Source: Leucobacter edaphi
GTDB taxonomy: Bacteria; Actinomycetota; Actinomycetes; Actinomycetales; Microbacteriaceae
Direction of reading: 5' to 3'
NCBI RefSeq assembly: GCF_016522535.1
Contig: NZ_JAEHOI010000011.1
Coordinates: 248,001-312,000 of the forward strand
DNA: 64,000 nucleotides
Positions 1-8,647 of the stretch are shown piece by piece. Position 1 is the first letter of the stretch, and every line of letters begins with the position of its first letter. A program made the translations under genes and the position numbers. The notes under the pieces are model-generated. The model worked only from the letters and a program-made list of their open reading frames with translations, was not told the origin of the DNA and searched no databases.

Positions 1-76
1 CAGGCCGCTGAGACGGGTGGAGCACCGCGCCCTGACGCCGTGAGCTGGTCGCGGCGACGGCTCCCGCCGAGCCGAG

Positions 77-106
77 TGGACACCGATCCCCTCGAACTGC
101 TGTACT
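77..106 (+). promoter_or_regulatory. Candidate leaderless promoter of the EamA gene
   Basis: TGGACA (77-82) and TGTACT (101-106) are separated by 18 nt. The -10-like box ends 6 nt before the ATG at 113, and no Shine-Dalgarno sequence precedes that ATG. The transcript would then start at or next to the start codon. The -10 lacks the A at position 2, so this is a moderate call. Confidence 0.4.
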
Positions 107-112
107 GGCCTG

Positions 113-967
113 ATGCCCTCACCCGCCGCATCAGCCTCAGCTCCACGGGTCGGAGCGCTGTTCGCGATCGGTTCGATGAGCTGCGTGCAGCTCGGGCTCG
201 CCGTCTCCGTGGGGCTGTCTGAGCAGCTCGGTCCAACCGGGGTCGCCTGGCTCCGGCTCGTCTGGGCGGGGCTGATCCTCCTCGTCGTGGCGCGGCCCTG
301 GCGGGCAACGTTCACGCGGAAGGCGTTCTGGACGTGCGTGGCCCTCGGGGCCGCGACCGCCGGGATGACGGTGTTCTTCATGTGCGCCGTGATGCTCATC
401 CCGCTCGGTACCGCGAGCGCCCTCGAGTTCCTCGGGCCGCTCGGCGTCGCGGTCGCACGCGGAACCGGCAGGAGTCGCCTGTGGGCGATCGTCGCGGCGG
501 CCGGCGTCATCGCCTTGACCGAGCCATGGCACGGGCGGGCCGATCCGATCGGGATTCTCTTCGCCCTCGGCGCCGCGGCCTGCTGGGGCGTCTACATTCT
601 GCTCACCCAGCGCGCCGGCGACAGCGTCGAGGGACTCAACGCGCTCGCCGTGTCGATCCCCACGGCCGCCGTCGTGGCGAGCTTCACGATCACGCCAGCG
701 CTATTCGCGAAGCTCGATCTCACGGTGCTCCTCGCCGGGCTCGGACTCGCGCTGCTCCTCCCCCTCGTGCCGTTCATCCTCGAGCTGCTCTCGCTCAGAC
801 GACTGAACACCGCGACGTTCGGCACGCTCATGAGCCTCGAGCCCGCGTTCGCGCTCGTGATCGGGGCGGCGATCCTGCATCAGATTCCGACGCCCCTCGC
901 GGTCGTGGGGATCGCGCTCGTCATCACCGCGGGGATCGGCGCGACGCGCACCGGGGCGCGCAGCTAG
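113..967 (+). CDS. EamA/DMT-family permease (RhtA-like exporter)
   Basis: A 284-residue integral membrane protein of the drug/metabolite transporter superfamily, most like RhtA/YdcZ-type amino-acid or metabolite exporters. About ten hydrophobic helices form two EamA repeats; the second begins near residue 143 with a run GILFALGAAACWGVYIL, the usual start of an EamA repeat. Gly/Ala-rich helices alternate with short Arg/Lys loops (RPWRATFTRK near residue 65). Length is normal for the family. Start ATG at 113 lacks a ribosome site but follows a TGTACT box by 6 nt, which suits a leaderless mRNA. The stop TAG overlaps the stop of the convergent next gene on a shared CTAG. Substrate cannot be read from sequence; threonine/homoserine or purine export are family guesses. 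Confidence 0.8.
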   Translation: MPSPAASASAPRVGALFAIGSMSCVQLGLAVSVGLSEQLGPTGVAWLRLVWAGLILLVVARPWRATFTRKAFWTCVALGAATAGMTVFFMCAVMLIPLGTASALEFLGPLGVAVARGTGRSRLWAIVAAAGVIALTEPWHGRADPIGILFALGAAACWGVYILLTQRAGDSVEGLNALAVSIPTAAVVASFTITPALFAKLDLTVLLAGLGLALLLPLVPFILELLSLRRLNTATFGTLMSLEPAFALVIGAAILHQIPTPLAVVGIALVITAGIGATRTGARS

Positions 968-1692
968 GCCCGCGCCCACTCCGCGCAGCTCGGGCCCGCG
1001 ATCAGGGCTTTCGAACTAGGGATCAGCGTCCCGTCCCGGAGCGCCCTGCCGAACGCGCCGGGAAGCGCCAGCTCGACCACCCTCCGCGACTCGCCCTTCG
1101 CCGCGAGCCGCGTTCTGAGTACGTCGGCCATGCTCATCCGGTCCGGGCCCGCGGTCTCGAGCGCCTGCCGCTGCGAAAACTCGCTCGCGAGCTCCACGAG
1201 CCGCTCCGCAACCGTTTCCGCAGCCACGGGCTGACAACGCATCTCGGGGAGCGCGCGCCACGGCCCCGTCTTCACGGCGTACTGCTCTGCGAACTCGAAG
1301 AACTGGGTGGCACGCAGCACCGTCCACGGCACGGATCCGGCCGCGACCAGCTCTTCCTGTCGAGCCTTTCCGGCGTAGTAGCCGTGCGGCGCCTTCGTCG
1401 CGCCCACGATCGACAGCGGAACGTAGTGCTTCACCTCGGCCTCGCGCGCCGCGCGCAGCAGGTTCTGCGTGGCCCTCGTGAAGAAGGCGACCGATTTGCG
1501 GGCTGAGGTGGCCGTCACGCCCGAGACGTCGATCACGGCGTCGACGCCGTCGAGTCGCAGGCCCTCACCCGAGAGCAGGTCGATGCCGAGCGAGCGGGCG
1601 ATCGGGAGTGTCTCGTGACCGGCGAGCTCGGCCTGTCGAATGACACGCACCCCCACCGCACCCGTTGCTCCGGCCACCGCGATCAGCATCAT
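964..1692 (-). CDS. NAD(P)-binding atypical SDR / NmrA-like protein
   Basis: A 242-residue Rossmann-fold protein. The N-terminus carries the dinucleotide-binding motif GATGAVG (about residues 8-14), and the chain keeps the layout of atypical short-chain dehydrogenases (NmrA/HSCARG type) with YYAGKARQEE around residues 103-112, the YxxxK-like position. Such proteins sense or use NAD(P)H; no specific substrate can be assigned. Two ATGs are adjacent. GGAGG sits only one base before the first (1692) and four before the second (1689), so the second may be used. A TATACT box on this strand (1731-1736) gives a promoter with a short leader. It is monocistronic and converges on the EamA gene with a 4-base overlap. 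Confidence 0.75.
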   Translation of the reverse strand: MMLIAVAGATGAVGVRVIRQAELAGHETLPIARSLGIDLLSGEGLRLDGVDAVIDVSGVTATSARKSVAFFTRATQNLLRAAREAEVKHYVPLSIVGATKAPHGYYAGKARQEELVAAGSVPWTVLRATQFFEFAEQYAVKTGPWRALPEMRCQPVAAETVAERLVELASEFSQRQALETAGPDRMSMADVLRTRLAAKGESRRVVELALPGAFGRALRDGTLIPSSKALIAGPSCAEWARA

Positions 1693-1825
1693 TCCTCCGC
1701 CCGGGACTCGCTCCGATCAAGCCTCCGGCCAGTATATGGGCGTGAATCGTCCGTGAACGGGAGGAAAACCGGGTGCGTCGCGGGGGTCCCGCGGACGCGA
1801 AACGGCGGTTCCCGATCCAGCGCGG

Positions 1826-2203
1826 TTAGAGCACCTTCTTCACGACGCTGGACTTCAGGTTCATCCGCCCGAATCCGGGCACCGTCGCGTCGATATCGTG
1901 GCCGTCAGGGCCGGACGGGTTGAGGCGGATTCCCTTCACCTTCGTGCCGACCTTGACGGTTCCCCCACCGCCGCCCTTGATCTTGAGATCCTTCACGACC
2001 GTGACCGTATCGCCGTCCGCGAGCACATTGCCGACCGCGTCGGTGATCGTCGCCGCATCCGCTGTGGCACTGTCGGCATCAGCGGCCGGCTCGGCCTGAT
2101 CGGCGGACCACTCGTGTCCGCACATCGGGCACACGAGCAGGGCCCCGAGCTCGTAGGTGTACGACTCGGCGCACTCCGGGCAGGCGGGAAGCGTGTCAGA
2201 CAT
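1826..2203 (-). CDS. yjdM: YjdM/PhnA family zinc-ribbon protein
   Basis: A 125-residue protein with an N-terminal zinc ribbon (CPECAESYTYELGALLVCPMC, four cysteines in two CxxC pairs) and a C-terminal PhnA/YjdM domain containing GDTVTVVKDLKIKG and the closing MNLKSSVVKKVL. An acidic Ala/Asp spacer separates the two. The family was named from the E. coli phn region but is not needed for phosphonate breakdown and has no known reaction. I chose the ATG at 2203 because AGGAGG lies 6 nt upstream; an upstream in-frame ATG at 2251 would add 16 unconserved-looking residues. It is a single gene with no operon partner in view. Confidence 0.85.
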   Translation of the reverse strand: MSDTLPACPECAESYTYELGALLVCPMCGHEWSADQAEPAADADSATADAATITDAVGNVLADGDTVTVVKDLKIKGGGGGTVKVGTKVKGIRLNPSGPDGHDIDATVPGFGRMNLKSSVVKKVL

Positions 2204-2307
2204 TGATCCTCCTGTCGCCGCAGGCCTTATCCGGCTACAGCTGTTTGTCATGCATCACTGCCTGACACCCTGCCACAACGCGCACCGCCACGGGCGATGC
2301 CTGCCCG

Positions 2308-2337
2308 CCGGGCGTGGCACCCGGGCTTCACGCCCCG
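2308..2337 (-). terminator. Candidate terminator after the VOC gene
   Basis: GGGCGTG (2310-2316) pairs with CACGCCC (2329-2335), with flanking CCG/CGG extending the stem around one bulge. It lies directly beyond the stop of the VOC-family gene on the minus strand. No T-tract follows, so termination is plausible rather than certain. Confidence 0.4.
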
Positions 2338-2338
2338 G

Positions 2339-2743
2339 TCAAGCCGCCGTTTCACCCGTCGGCTTCATCCAGAAGGGCGAATAGTGGTAGCCGTCGAGGT
2401 CGTCGAACTGGCGCTGATACATGAAGGGGTACTCGTCCGTGTCACCGATCCGTGCGCCCGCGGCAGCGGCTCGCTCGACGAGCTCATCGACCGCTTCACG
2501 GCTCTCCAGATCGAACGAGAGCGTCACCTTCGAGGGCGTGTCCGGCCCACCGATCAGCTCCTCCACGCCGCCAACACTCGCGTACATCTCGCGGCTCGAC
2601 AGCATGAGGAACTGGTCCGGCGCGATCGCAATGCACGACACGCCATCGTTCGACATCTCGGCGTTGAGCGGCCAGCCGAGTGCGGCATAAAACGCGGTCG
2701 CCCGCTCAACGTTTTCCACTGGGCAAGAAATGTAGAGGCTCAT
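2339..2743 (-). CDS. VOC family protein (glyoxalase/PhnB-like fold)
   Basis: A 134-residue protein of the vicinal oxygen chelate superfamily. MSLYISCPVENVERATAFY is the typical opening beta-alpha unit, and the later part has the second beta-alpha-beta motif ending FDDLDGYHYSPFWM, where DLDGY is the usual metal-side motif of PhnB/lactoylglutathione-lyase-like proteins. No specific reaction can be assigned because the family includes enzymes, resistance proteins and binding proteins. The start at 2743 is preceded by GAGGAG with 10 nt spacing; an ATG 36 nt further upstream is in frame but lacks support. It is followed by a hairpin, and stands alone between YjdM and an orphan membrane protein. 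Confidence 0.8.
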   Translation of the reverse strand: MSLYISCPVENVERATAFYAALGWPLNAEMSNDGVSCIAIAPDQFLMLSSREMYASVGGVEELIGGPDTPSKVTLSFDLESREAVDELVERAAAAGARIGDTDEYPFMYQRQFDDLDGYHYSPFWMKPTGETAA

Positions 2744-2853
2744 GGGGGCAATGCTCCTCGCACGCGTGGGCGCTGTCAATGGACCTTCAGGATGCTATGC
2801 GGGGAATCGTGCAGTGTTACTGAGGGGCCCCTGAGCGCTGGGCTCCGTCAGGA

Positions 2854-3420
2854 TCAGGACCGCTCAACTGGCGGATCGACCTGCCGCGTGAGTCCGGTCC
2901 CCTCTTCGAGCGTCCATCGCAGGCCCTGCGCATCACGGAAGTTGACCCTCACGATCATTTTCGTGCCTTTTCCCTTCACCAGAAGGTGTACCCGTTCCGG
3001 CGAGAGCGAAAGATCCGTGAGTGTGCCCCAGTGATAGGTGGGATCACTGGGAACAACGAATTGCCCCGGAGGCAAAGCCCCCAGATTGAGGGAATGATTC
3101 TGGACGCCACCGCTCAGTCGTTGGCTCTCCACGCAAACGTCAAAAACGGGCTTCGAAGAACCGTTGAACAGGAAAAGCGCCCATTCCTCGTCCCGGCTTC
3201 GATCCGGAAGCTTGGCACCGAGAACAAATACGAGCCCGGCCTGCTCACGGGCCTGCGCATCGGCTGCGGTCCGCCTCAGGGCCTCGGCGTCTCGATCTCG
3301 CTGCTCTTCTACGGTCAGCATTCGCCGGTTCACGCGCCACGCAACGACCGCGGCCCATGCAGCGAGGAACCCACCGAGGCCACCGACCCACTCGGCCAGA
3401 GATCCCCATTGAAAACTCAC
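2854..3420 (-). CDS. Orphan single-span membrane protein
   Basis: I do not recognise this 188-residue protein. A GTG start opens it. Residues 9-29 form one transmembrane helix (WVGGLGGFLAAWAAVVAWRV), followed by a charged coiled-coil-like stretch (residues 35-60, VEEQRDRDAEALRRTAADAQ) and a soluble beta-rich domain of about 120 residues. The layout resembles small membrane-anchored proteins found in mobile or defence regions, but nothing here proves such a role. Base composition looks lower in GC than in the neighbouring ychF gene, with more T/A at third positions, which hints at acquisition. It ends 28 nt downstream of the ychF stop on the same strand and may be read through from ychF. Confidence 0.55.
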   Translation of the reverse strand: MSFQWGSLAEWVGGLGGFLAAWAAVVAWRVNRRMLTVEEQRDRDAEALRRTAADAQAREQAGLVFVLGAKLPDRSRDEEWALFLFNGSSKPVFDVCVESQRLSGGVQNHSLNLGALPPGQFVVPSDPTYHWGTLTDLSLSPERVHLLVKGKGTKMIVRVNFRDAQGLRWTLEEGTGLTRQVDPPVERS

Positions 3421-3448
3421 GTCACTCAGCCCTATCCGCGCATTGGGG

Positions 3449-4522
3449 TCAGACGTTGAACCGCCACTCGCAGACGTCGCCGTCCTGCATGACGTATTCC
3501 TTGCCCTCCATGCGCGCCTTGCCCTTGGCGCGGGCCTCGGCCACGGAGCCTGTCTCGACGAGGTCCTCGAACGAGATGATCTCGCCCTTGATGAAGCCCT
3601 TTTCGAAGTCCGTGTGGATCGCGCCAGCGGCCTGCGGGGCGGTCGCGCCCTTCTTGATCGTCCAGGCGCGCGCCTCCTTGGGGCCCGCCGTCAGGTACGT
3701 CTGCAGGCCGAGGGTATCGAAGCCGACGCGAGCGAGCTGGTCGAGACCGCTCTCCTCCTGGCCGATCGACTGGAGCAGTTCGGCGGCGTCGTCCTCGTCG
3801 AGCTCGATGAGCTCGCTCTCAAGCTTGGCGTCGAGGAAGATCGCCTTCGCGGGGGCGACGAGCTCGGCGAGTTCAGCAAGACGGCCTGCGTCCTGCAGCA
3901 CGCCCTCATCGACGTTGAACACGTAGAGGAAGGGCTTCGCCGTGAGCAGCCCCAGTTCGCGGATCGGCTCCAGATCGAGTCCGGAAAGGGAGAGCAGGGT
4001 TCCCTCGTTGAGCACCTTGATCGCGTCCTGCGCTGTCGACACGACCGAGGGGTCGATCTTCTTGGACTTCAGCTCCTTCTCGTAGCGCGGAAGGGCTTTT
4101 TCGATCGTCTGCAGGTCGGCAAGGATGAGCTCGGTATTGATCGTCTCCATGTCGCTTGCGGGATTGATGTCGCCGTCGACGTGGATCACGTCGGGGTCGG
4201 AAAATCCGCGCACCACCTGGGCGATCGCGTCCGCCTCGCGAATGTTCGCGAGGAACTGGTTGCCGAGGCCCTCGCCCTCGCTCGCGCCGCGGACAATACC
4301 GGCGATGTCGACGAAGCTGACGGGCGCCGGGAGGATCCGCTCCGAGCCGAAGATCTCCGCGAGCTTGTCGAGCCGCGGATCCGGCAGGTTCACCACGCCA
4401 ACGTTCGGTTCGATCGTTGCGAACGGGTAGTTCGCCGCGAGCGCGTCATTGTGCGTGAGCGCGTTGAAGAGCGTCGACTTGCCGACGTTCGGAAGACCTA
4501 CGATGCCGATAGTAAGAGCCAC
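3449..4522 (-). CDS. ychF: Ribosome-associated ATPase/GTPase YchF
   Basis: A 357-residue OBG-family P-loop protein, full length for YchF. Walker A is GLPNVGKS (residues 8-15), followed by the switch region FATIEPNVGVV, DIAG (G3) and the degenerate G4 that makes YchF prefer ATP. The C-terminal TGS domain closes with the conserved YVMQDGDVCEWRFNV. YchF binds ribosomes and modulates translation initiation and oxidative-stress responses. The GTG start has no ribosome site. A TAGACT box ends 8 nt upstream, so the mRNA is probably leaderless. Clear orthologue of a near-universal single-copy gene. Confidence 0.95.
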   Translation of the reverse strand: MALTIGIVGLPNVGKSTLFNALTHNDALAANYPFATIEPNVGVVNLPDPRLDKLAEIFGSERILPAPVSFVDIAGIVRGASEGEGLGNQFLANIREADAIAQVVRGFSDPDVIHVDGDINPASDMETINTELILADLQTIEKALPRYEKELKSKKIDPSVVSTAQDAIKVLNEGTLLSLSGLDLEPIRELGLLTAKPFLYVFNVDEGVLQDAGRLAELAELVAPAKAIFLDAKLESELIELDEDDAAELLQSIGQEESGLDQLARVGFDTLGLQTYLTAGPKEARAWTIKKGATAPQAAGAIHTDFEKGFIKGEIISFEDLVETGSVAEARAKGKARMEGKEYVMQDGDVCEWRFNV

Positions 4523-4530
4523 GGGGGTTC

Positions 4531-4536
4531 AGTCTA
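4531..4536 (-). promoter_or_regulatory. -10 box of ychF (leaderless)
   Basis: TAGACT on the minus strand ends 8 nt before the GTG start of ychF, and no purine-rich ribosome site lies between. The same hexamer with the same spacing is found before ispH. Confidence 0.5.
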
Positions 4537-4550
4537 CCCGCTGCCCGGGC

Positions 4551-4988
4551 TCAGCTCCCCACCGAGCCGAGGGCCGGGGGCCAGACGCCGATGATCGCTG
4601 CCACGACCATGATCGTGACGAACTCGTGGGCGCAATTCATGAGGGTGAGTGCCGGCGGGCGACCCTCGAAGGCGTCGTGGGTGATGAACCGGGCCGCCGT
4701 GAGCCCGGCCCAGAGCACCGCGCCGGTGAGCAGCGCCGATACGAGGAACGATCCGCCGTAGAACTCGAAGGCGATCCAGATGGCGCCCGCGAGCACCCAC
4801 GAGGTGATGAAGCTGACGACGAGGGTGATCAGGATCGGGGCCACCGCCGACTTGCCGCCACCCGGGGTGACTTTTGCCAGGCGCATCCAGGCGTTTCCGA
4901 ACACCTTCGGGGTGTACCAGACGGAGCCGACCACCATGGTCGACAGGGTGGCGGCGACGACGGCCAGATAGTTGATCGCGGGGACCAT
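4551..4988 (-). CDS. DUF1761 family membrane protein
   Basis: A 145-residue protein with four predicted membrane helices. The first contains the family-typical VVGSVWYTPKVFGNAWMRL, where the Gly-x-x-Trp-Tyr pattern marks DUF1761. Function is unknown for the whole family. AGGAG sits 6 nt before the ATG at 4988, deciding the start. The upstream region (about 5000-5040) is unusually G-rich on the coding side. It lies 28 nt upstream of ychF's start on the same strand, but ychF seems to have its own promoter. Confidence 0.75.
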   Translation of the reverse strand: MVPAINYLAVVAATLSTMVVGSVWYTPKVFGNAWMRLAKVTPGGGKSAVAPILITLVVSFITSWVLAGAIWIAFEFYGGSFLVSALLTGAVLWAGLTAARFITHDAFEGRPPALTLMNCAHEFVTIMVVAAIIGVWPPALGSVGS

Positions 4989-5135
4989 GGGTGACTCCTG
5001 GGGTGAGGTGTGGGGTTGGGTGGGGTGAGGTGAATCAGCGCCCGCGCGATCGCCCGGGATGGATCAATAGTGCCATCCATCTGGTCTTCCAGCGGGCCGT
5101 TCATGAGTGTCAGCGGGGTGTGACAGGCTAGTCGC

Positions 5136-5720
5136 GTGCCCGTCGACTTCACCGCGATCGATTTCGAGACCGCGAATAGCCATCCCTCCTCCGCCTGTTC
5201 CGTTGGACTGGTGCGAGTTCGGGACGGCGCGGTCGTGGAGCGGATCAACTGGCTCATCAAGCCGCCGCCAGGGCACGCCGAGTTCCTGCGCTTCAATGTC
5301 AAGATTCACGGGATCACCGCCGAAATGGTGGAGGACGCCCGCGAATGGGCCGATCAGCTCCCCGATCTGACGGGGTTCATCGGCGCGGATGTCGTCGTGG
5401 CGCACAACGCGAGCTTCGACATGGGCGTGATCCGGGCAGCCTGCGCTGAGACGATCACGCCGACGCCGCGGCTCAAGTACCTGTGCAGCGTGCAGATGTC
5501 GCGCCGCACCTACGACATTCCGTCGCACCGGCTTCCGCTCGCCGCCGCTGCCGCCGGATTCGGCGACTTCGCGCACCACGACGCGCTCGCGGACGCCGAG
5601 GCCTGCGCCGCGATCATCATCGACGCCGCGCGCCGCCACGAGGTCGCCGACGTCGCGCAGCTGACGAAGAAGACCGGGCTTCGGCTTCAGCAGTTGAAGG
5701 CCATCCCCCTGAAGCTCTAG
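5136..5720 (+). CDS. DnaQ-like DEDDh 3'-5' exonuclease
   Basis: A 194-residue RNase T/DnaQ-superfamily exonuclease. The Exo I motif FTAIDFETAN (Asp and Glu, residues 6-15), Exo II VVAHNASFDMGVI (residues 85-97) and Exo III HHDALADAEACA (His and Asp, residues 146-157) give all five DEDDh residues. It removes nucleotides from DNA or RNA 3' ends using two metal ions. The protein is short, without polymerase or UvrC-like additions, as for stand-alone epsilon-like exonucleases of actinobacteria. Start is GTG without a ribosome site, so leaderless expression is possible. rmuC follows after 104 nt, so the two DNA-maintenance genes may be functionally linked. Confidence 0.88.
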   Translation: MPVDFTAIDFETANSHPSSACSVGLVRVRDGAVVERINWLIKPPPGHAEFLRFNVKIHGITAEMVEDAREWADQLPDLTGFIGADVVVAHNASFDMGVIRAACAETITPTPRLKYLCSVQMSRRTYDIPSHRLPLAAAAAGFGDFAHHDALADAEACAAIIIDAARRHEVADVAQLTKKTGLRLQQLKAIPLKL

Positions 5721-5824
5721 CGCTCCCGGACGCGCGACGGGAACGGGGATTCGAACGATGGATCCGTCCGTGTCAGTGGTCAGTCATAGCCTGACCCCAA
5801 CACCCCATCGGAAGGACCGCCCGT

Positions 5825-7486
5825 ATGAACACGCTCGCGATCGTGCTGCTCTCCGCGAACCTCGTCCTGCTCATCGCGCTGATCGCCATCGTCCTGCTTC
5901 GCACCCGGGGCGCCGTTCCGGGAGGCAGCGGCCAGCCCGGAGAGCTCCGCGCGGTCGGCGGTGAACTTCGCCAGGAGTTCGCGGCTCAGCGCGCTGAGCT
6001 CGCGCAGTCGCTGGCAATGGGTCAGCAGCAGCTCGACACCTTGATCAGGGCAACGTCCGGTGCTCAGGCGCAGGAGCTCGCCCGAGAGCGCGAGTCGCGC
6101 GATGCCGCCCAGCGGGCCCAGGGTGAGCTCCTGGAGCGCTCGCTCGTCGGCCTCTCCGATCGCATCCACGCCGGTGCGAAGACGAGCGCGGAGTCACACG
6201 CTGAGCTCAAATCATCCGTGGAGAGCCGCTTCGACGAGCTCCGCGCGGCGAACGATGCGAAGCTCGAACAGGTCAGGGTCACCGTGGGCGAGAAGCTGCA
6301 GTCCTCGCTCAAGACCTCGCTGGATGAGAATGCGCAGCGCATGCAGACACTCACCGAAACGCACGTGCAGAAGCAGGAGGAACTGCAGCGCACGCTCCGC
6401 GAGGAGCTCGAGAAGCTGCGCCAGGGCAACGAAGCGAAGCTCGAGAAAATGCGCGAGACCGTCGACGAGAAACTGCAGGGCACGCTCGAGCGCCGTCTCG
6501 GTGAATCGTTCAAACTCGTGAGCGATCGCCTCGAGCAGGTGCAGAAGGGCCTTGGCGAGATGCAGTCGCTCGCCTCGGACGTTGGCGGCCTCAAGCGCGT
6601 GCTCACGAACGTGAAGACGCGCGGCAGCTGGGGCGAGGTGCAGCTCTCGCGGCAACTCGAGGATCTCCTCACCCCGGAGCAGTACGAGGAGAACGTGGTC
6701 ATCCGCCCGGGCTCGCGCGACAGCGTGGAGTTCGCCGTCAAGCTTCCCGGCCGCGGCGAGGACGAGAAACCGGTGTACCTCCCCATCGACTCGAAGTTCC
6801 CGCAGGAGGACTATGAGCGCCTCCTCGAGGCCCAAGAGGCCGGCGAGCGCGAGGCCGTAGAGGCCGCGACCAAGACGCTCGAGCGGGTCATCCTTGCGCA
6901 GGCGAAACTCATCTCGGAAAAGTACATTTCACCACCGCAGAGCACCGACTTCGCGATCATGTATCTCCCCACCGAGGGCCTCTTCGCAGAGGCTATTCGC
7001 CGGCCCGGCCTCGCGAGCCGTCTGCAGAGCGAACAGCGCGTGCTCATCACCGGCCCCACCACGCTTGCCTCGCTCCTGAACAGCCTCCAAATGGGGTTCC
7101 GCACGCTCGCCATCGAGCGACGCAGCTCCGAAGTCTGGCAGGTGCTCAGCGCCGCGAAGCTCGAGTTTCAAAAGTACGGCCGGGTCTGGGAAAAGCTCGA
7201 AAAACAGCTGCAGACCGCGCAGAACACCGTGCAGCAGGCGGGCGTGCGAACGCGCGCCGTCGAACGCCGGCTTCGCGCCGTCGAGACCCTTGACACCGGC
7301 GGCCAGCAGGGCGTCCTCGACGACGTCCTCGCGGACATGGCCGAGCTCGACGCCGAGGCCGAGGCCGAGACAAACAGGGCATCCTCTCCGAGCGCGGAGA
7401 GCAGCGCCGTCAGCGGCGCCGCCGAGGCAGCGCCGAACGGCGAGCTCGACGAACTGTGGGGCGACACCGAACGGCACGCGGAATAG
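5825..7486 (+). CDS. rmuC: DNA recombination protein RmuC
   Basis: A 553-residue RmuC. An N-terminal membrane helix (residues 4-25) is followed by a long heptad-rich coiled coil (about residues 45-245) and the RmuC nuclease-like domain (about 250-480) with LASDVGGLKRVLTNVKTRGSWGE, VIRPGSRDSVEFAVKLPG and YLPIDSKFPQEDY. RmuC limits recombination between short inverted repeats in E. coli and resembles restriction-endonuclease-fold proteins. The tail (residues 490-553) is acidic and low in complexity. AAGGA precedes the ATG by about 8 nt. Transcription probably ends at the hairpin shared with the convergent glpX gene. Confidence 0.93.
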   Translation: MNTLAIVLLSANLVLLIALIAIVLLRTRGAVPGGSGQPGELRAVGGELRQEFAAQRAELAQSLAMGQQQLDTLIRATSGAQAQELARERESRDAAQRAQGELLERSLVGLSDRIHAGAKTSAESHAELKSSVESRFDELRAANDAKLEQVRVTVGEKLQSSLKTSLDENAQRMQTLTETHVQKQEELQRTLREELEKLRQGNEAKLEKMRETVDEKLQGTLERRLGESFKLVSDRLEQVQKGLGEMQSLASDVGGLKRVLTNVKTRGSWGEVQLSRQLEDLLTPEQYEENVVIRPGSRDSVEFAVKLPGRGEDEKPVYLPIDSKFPQEDYERLLEAQEAGEREAVEAATKTLERVILAQAKLISEKYISPPQSTDFAIMYLPTEGLFAEAIRRPGLASRLQSEQRVLITGPTTLASLLNSLQMGFRTLAIERRSSEVWQVLSAAKLEFQKYGRVWEKLEKQLQTAQNTVQQAGVRTRAVERRLRAVETLDTGGQQGVLDDVLADMAELDAEAEAETNRASSPSAESSAVSGAAEAAPNGELDELWGDTERHAE

Positions 7487-7570
7487 CCCGCCCGAAGGAA
7501 TGACCTTGGATCGGAGGCTCCCATGCGCGCCGCGACACCGGGGCGAAGCTCAGCGGCCCCGCACACGCGA

Positions 7571-7601
7571 AACGGGGCCCGGGCACTGCCCGGACCCCGT
7601 T
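7571..7601. terminator. Bidirectional terminator between rmuC and glpX
   Basis: A 14-bp stem with one C-A mismatch: AACGGGGCCCGGGC (7571-7584), loop ACT, GCCCGGACCCCGTT (7588-7601). It stands between two convergent genes and is near-symmetric, so it could serve both. Confidence 0.7.
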
Positions 7602-7656
7602 CGATCCCTATCCCGATCGGGCCTCGCTCACCAGAGCGCGCCGATCCTCGCGGAGA

Positions 7657-8640
7657 CTAGTCCCAGCGGTTCGGATCCATGTCGCTAATGACGTGGCGGA
7701 TCGTGCCCGAGTGCGAACGCATCACGATGCTCTCGGCGCGCACGAACGGGCCGCGACGCTGCACGCCCTCAACGAAATCGGCCGAGGTGATACCCGTCGC
7801 CACGAAGTAGCAGTTGTCGCTCGCGACCAGGTCATTGGCCTCGAGCACGCGGTCCAGATCGTGACCCGCGTCGATCGCGCGCTGACGCTCGTCGTCATCC
7901 TTCGGCCACAGACGCCCCTGGATGACGCCGCCCAGCGCCTTCACCGCGCACGCGGTGATGATGCCCTCGGGGGTACCGCCGATACCCACGCACATGTCGA
8001 TCCGGGAATCCCAGCGGGCCGCGTTCACGCCGCCAGCAACATCTCCGTCCATGAGCAGGCGCGTCCCGGCGCCGGCCTCGCGGATCTCACGGATCAGCCC
8101 CTCGTGACGCGGACGATCGAGCACCGCAACACGGATATCCGACACGTCGACGTTCTTCGCGCGAGCGAGCGCGCGAATGTTCTCCCCGATCGGGCGACGA
8201 ATATCCACGACGCCGACACCGTCGGGCCCGCACACGAGCTTGTCCATGTAGAACACCGCGGAGGGATCGTACATGCTGCCGCGATCCGCGACCGCGATCA
8301 CGGAGAGCGCGCCCGGGCGCCCCTCCGCGGTGAGGCGCGTGCCGTCGATCGGATCGACGGCAACGTCGCAGTCAGCGCCCTCGCCGTTGCCCACGACCTC
8401 GCCGTTATACAGCCACGGGGCGTCGTCCTTCTCACCCTCACCGATAACAACCGTTCCGGTCATATTCACCGTCGAGAGGAAGCGGCGCATCGCGTCAACC
8501 GCGGCGCCATCCGCAGCGTTCTTGTCACCGCGGCCGATCCACGGCGTCGCACGCATCGCGGCCGCCTCGGTCGCGCGGACAAGCTCCATCGCGAGGTTAC
8601 GGTCGGGCTGCCAATCGCCAAGCGAGTCAGGTTCAGTCAT
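7657..8640 (-). CDS. glpX: Class II fructose-1,6-bisphosphatase
   Basis: A 327-residue GlpX enzyme that hydrolyses fructose 1,6-bisphosphate to fructose 6-phosphate in gluconeogenesis. It belongs to the lithium-sensitive phosphatase superfamily: GEGEKDDAPWL (metal-binding Glu/Asp), VDPIDGTRLT and the late GGTPEGIITACAVKALGG are present. This is the only FBPase type in most actinobacteria. The open frame continues far upstream, but the ATG at 8640 gives the conserved N-terminus (MTEPDSLGDWQPDRNLAMEL). TAGGCT ends 7 nt upstream of it without a ribosome site, so the mRNA is probably leaderless. It is divergent from the aldolase gene fba, so opposing steps of the same pathway share one control region. 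Confidence 0.95.
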   Translation of the reverse strand: MTEPDSLGDWQPDRNLAMELVRATEAAAMRATPWIGRGDKNAADGAAVDAMRRFLSTVNMTGTVVIGEGEKDDAPWLYNGEVVGNGEGADCDVAVDPIDGTRLTAEGRPGALSVIAVADRGSMYDPSAVFYMDKLVCGPDGVGVVDIRRPIGENIRALARAKNVDVSDIRVAVLDRPRHEGLIREIREAGAGTRLLMDGDVAGGVNAARWDSRIDMCVGIGGTPEGIITACAVKALGGVIQGRLWPKDDDERQRAIDAGHDLDRVLEANDLVASDNCYFVATGITSADFVEGVQRRGPFVRAESIVMRSHSGTIRHVISDMDPNRWD

Positions 8641-8647
8641 GACTCCA

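Noticed and set aside
40-222. 60-codon frame at the left edge
   Set aside because: It overlaps the EamA gene out of frame and has Arg-rich shadow composition.
5741-5760. GGGGATTCGAACG resembling a tRNA T-arm on the minus strand
   Set aside because: No acceptor stem, anticodon arm or D-arm can be built around it, and no matching CCA-side sequence is present.
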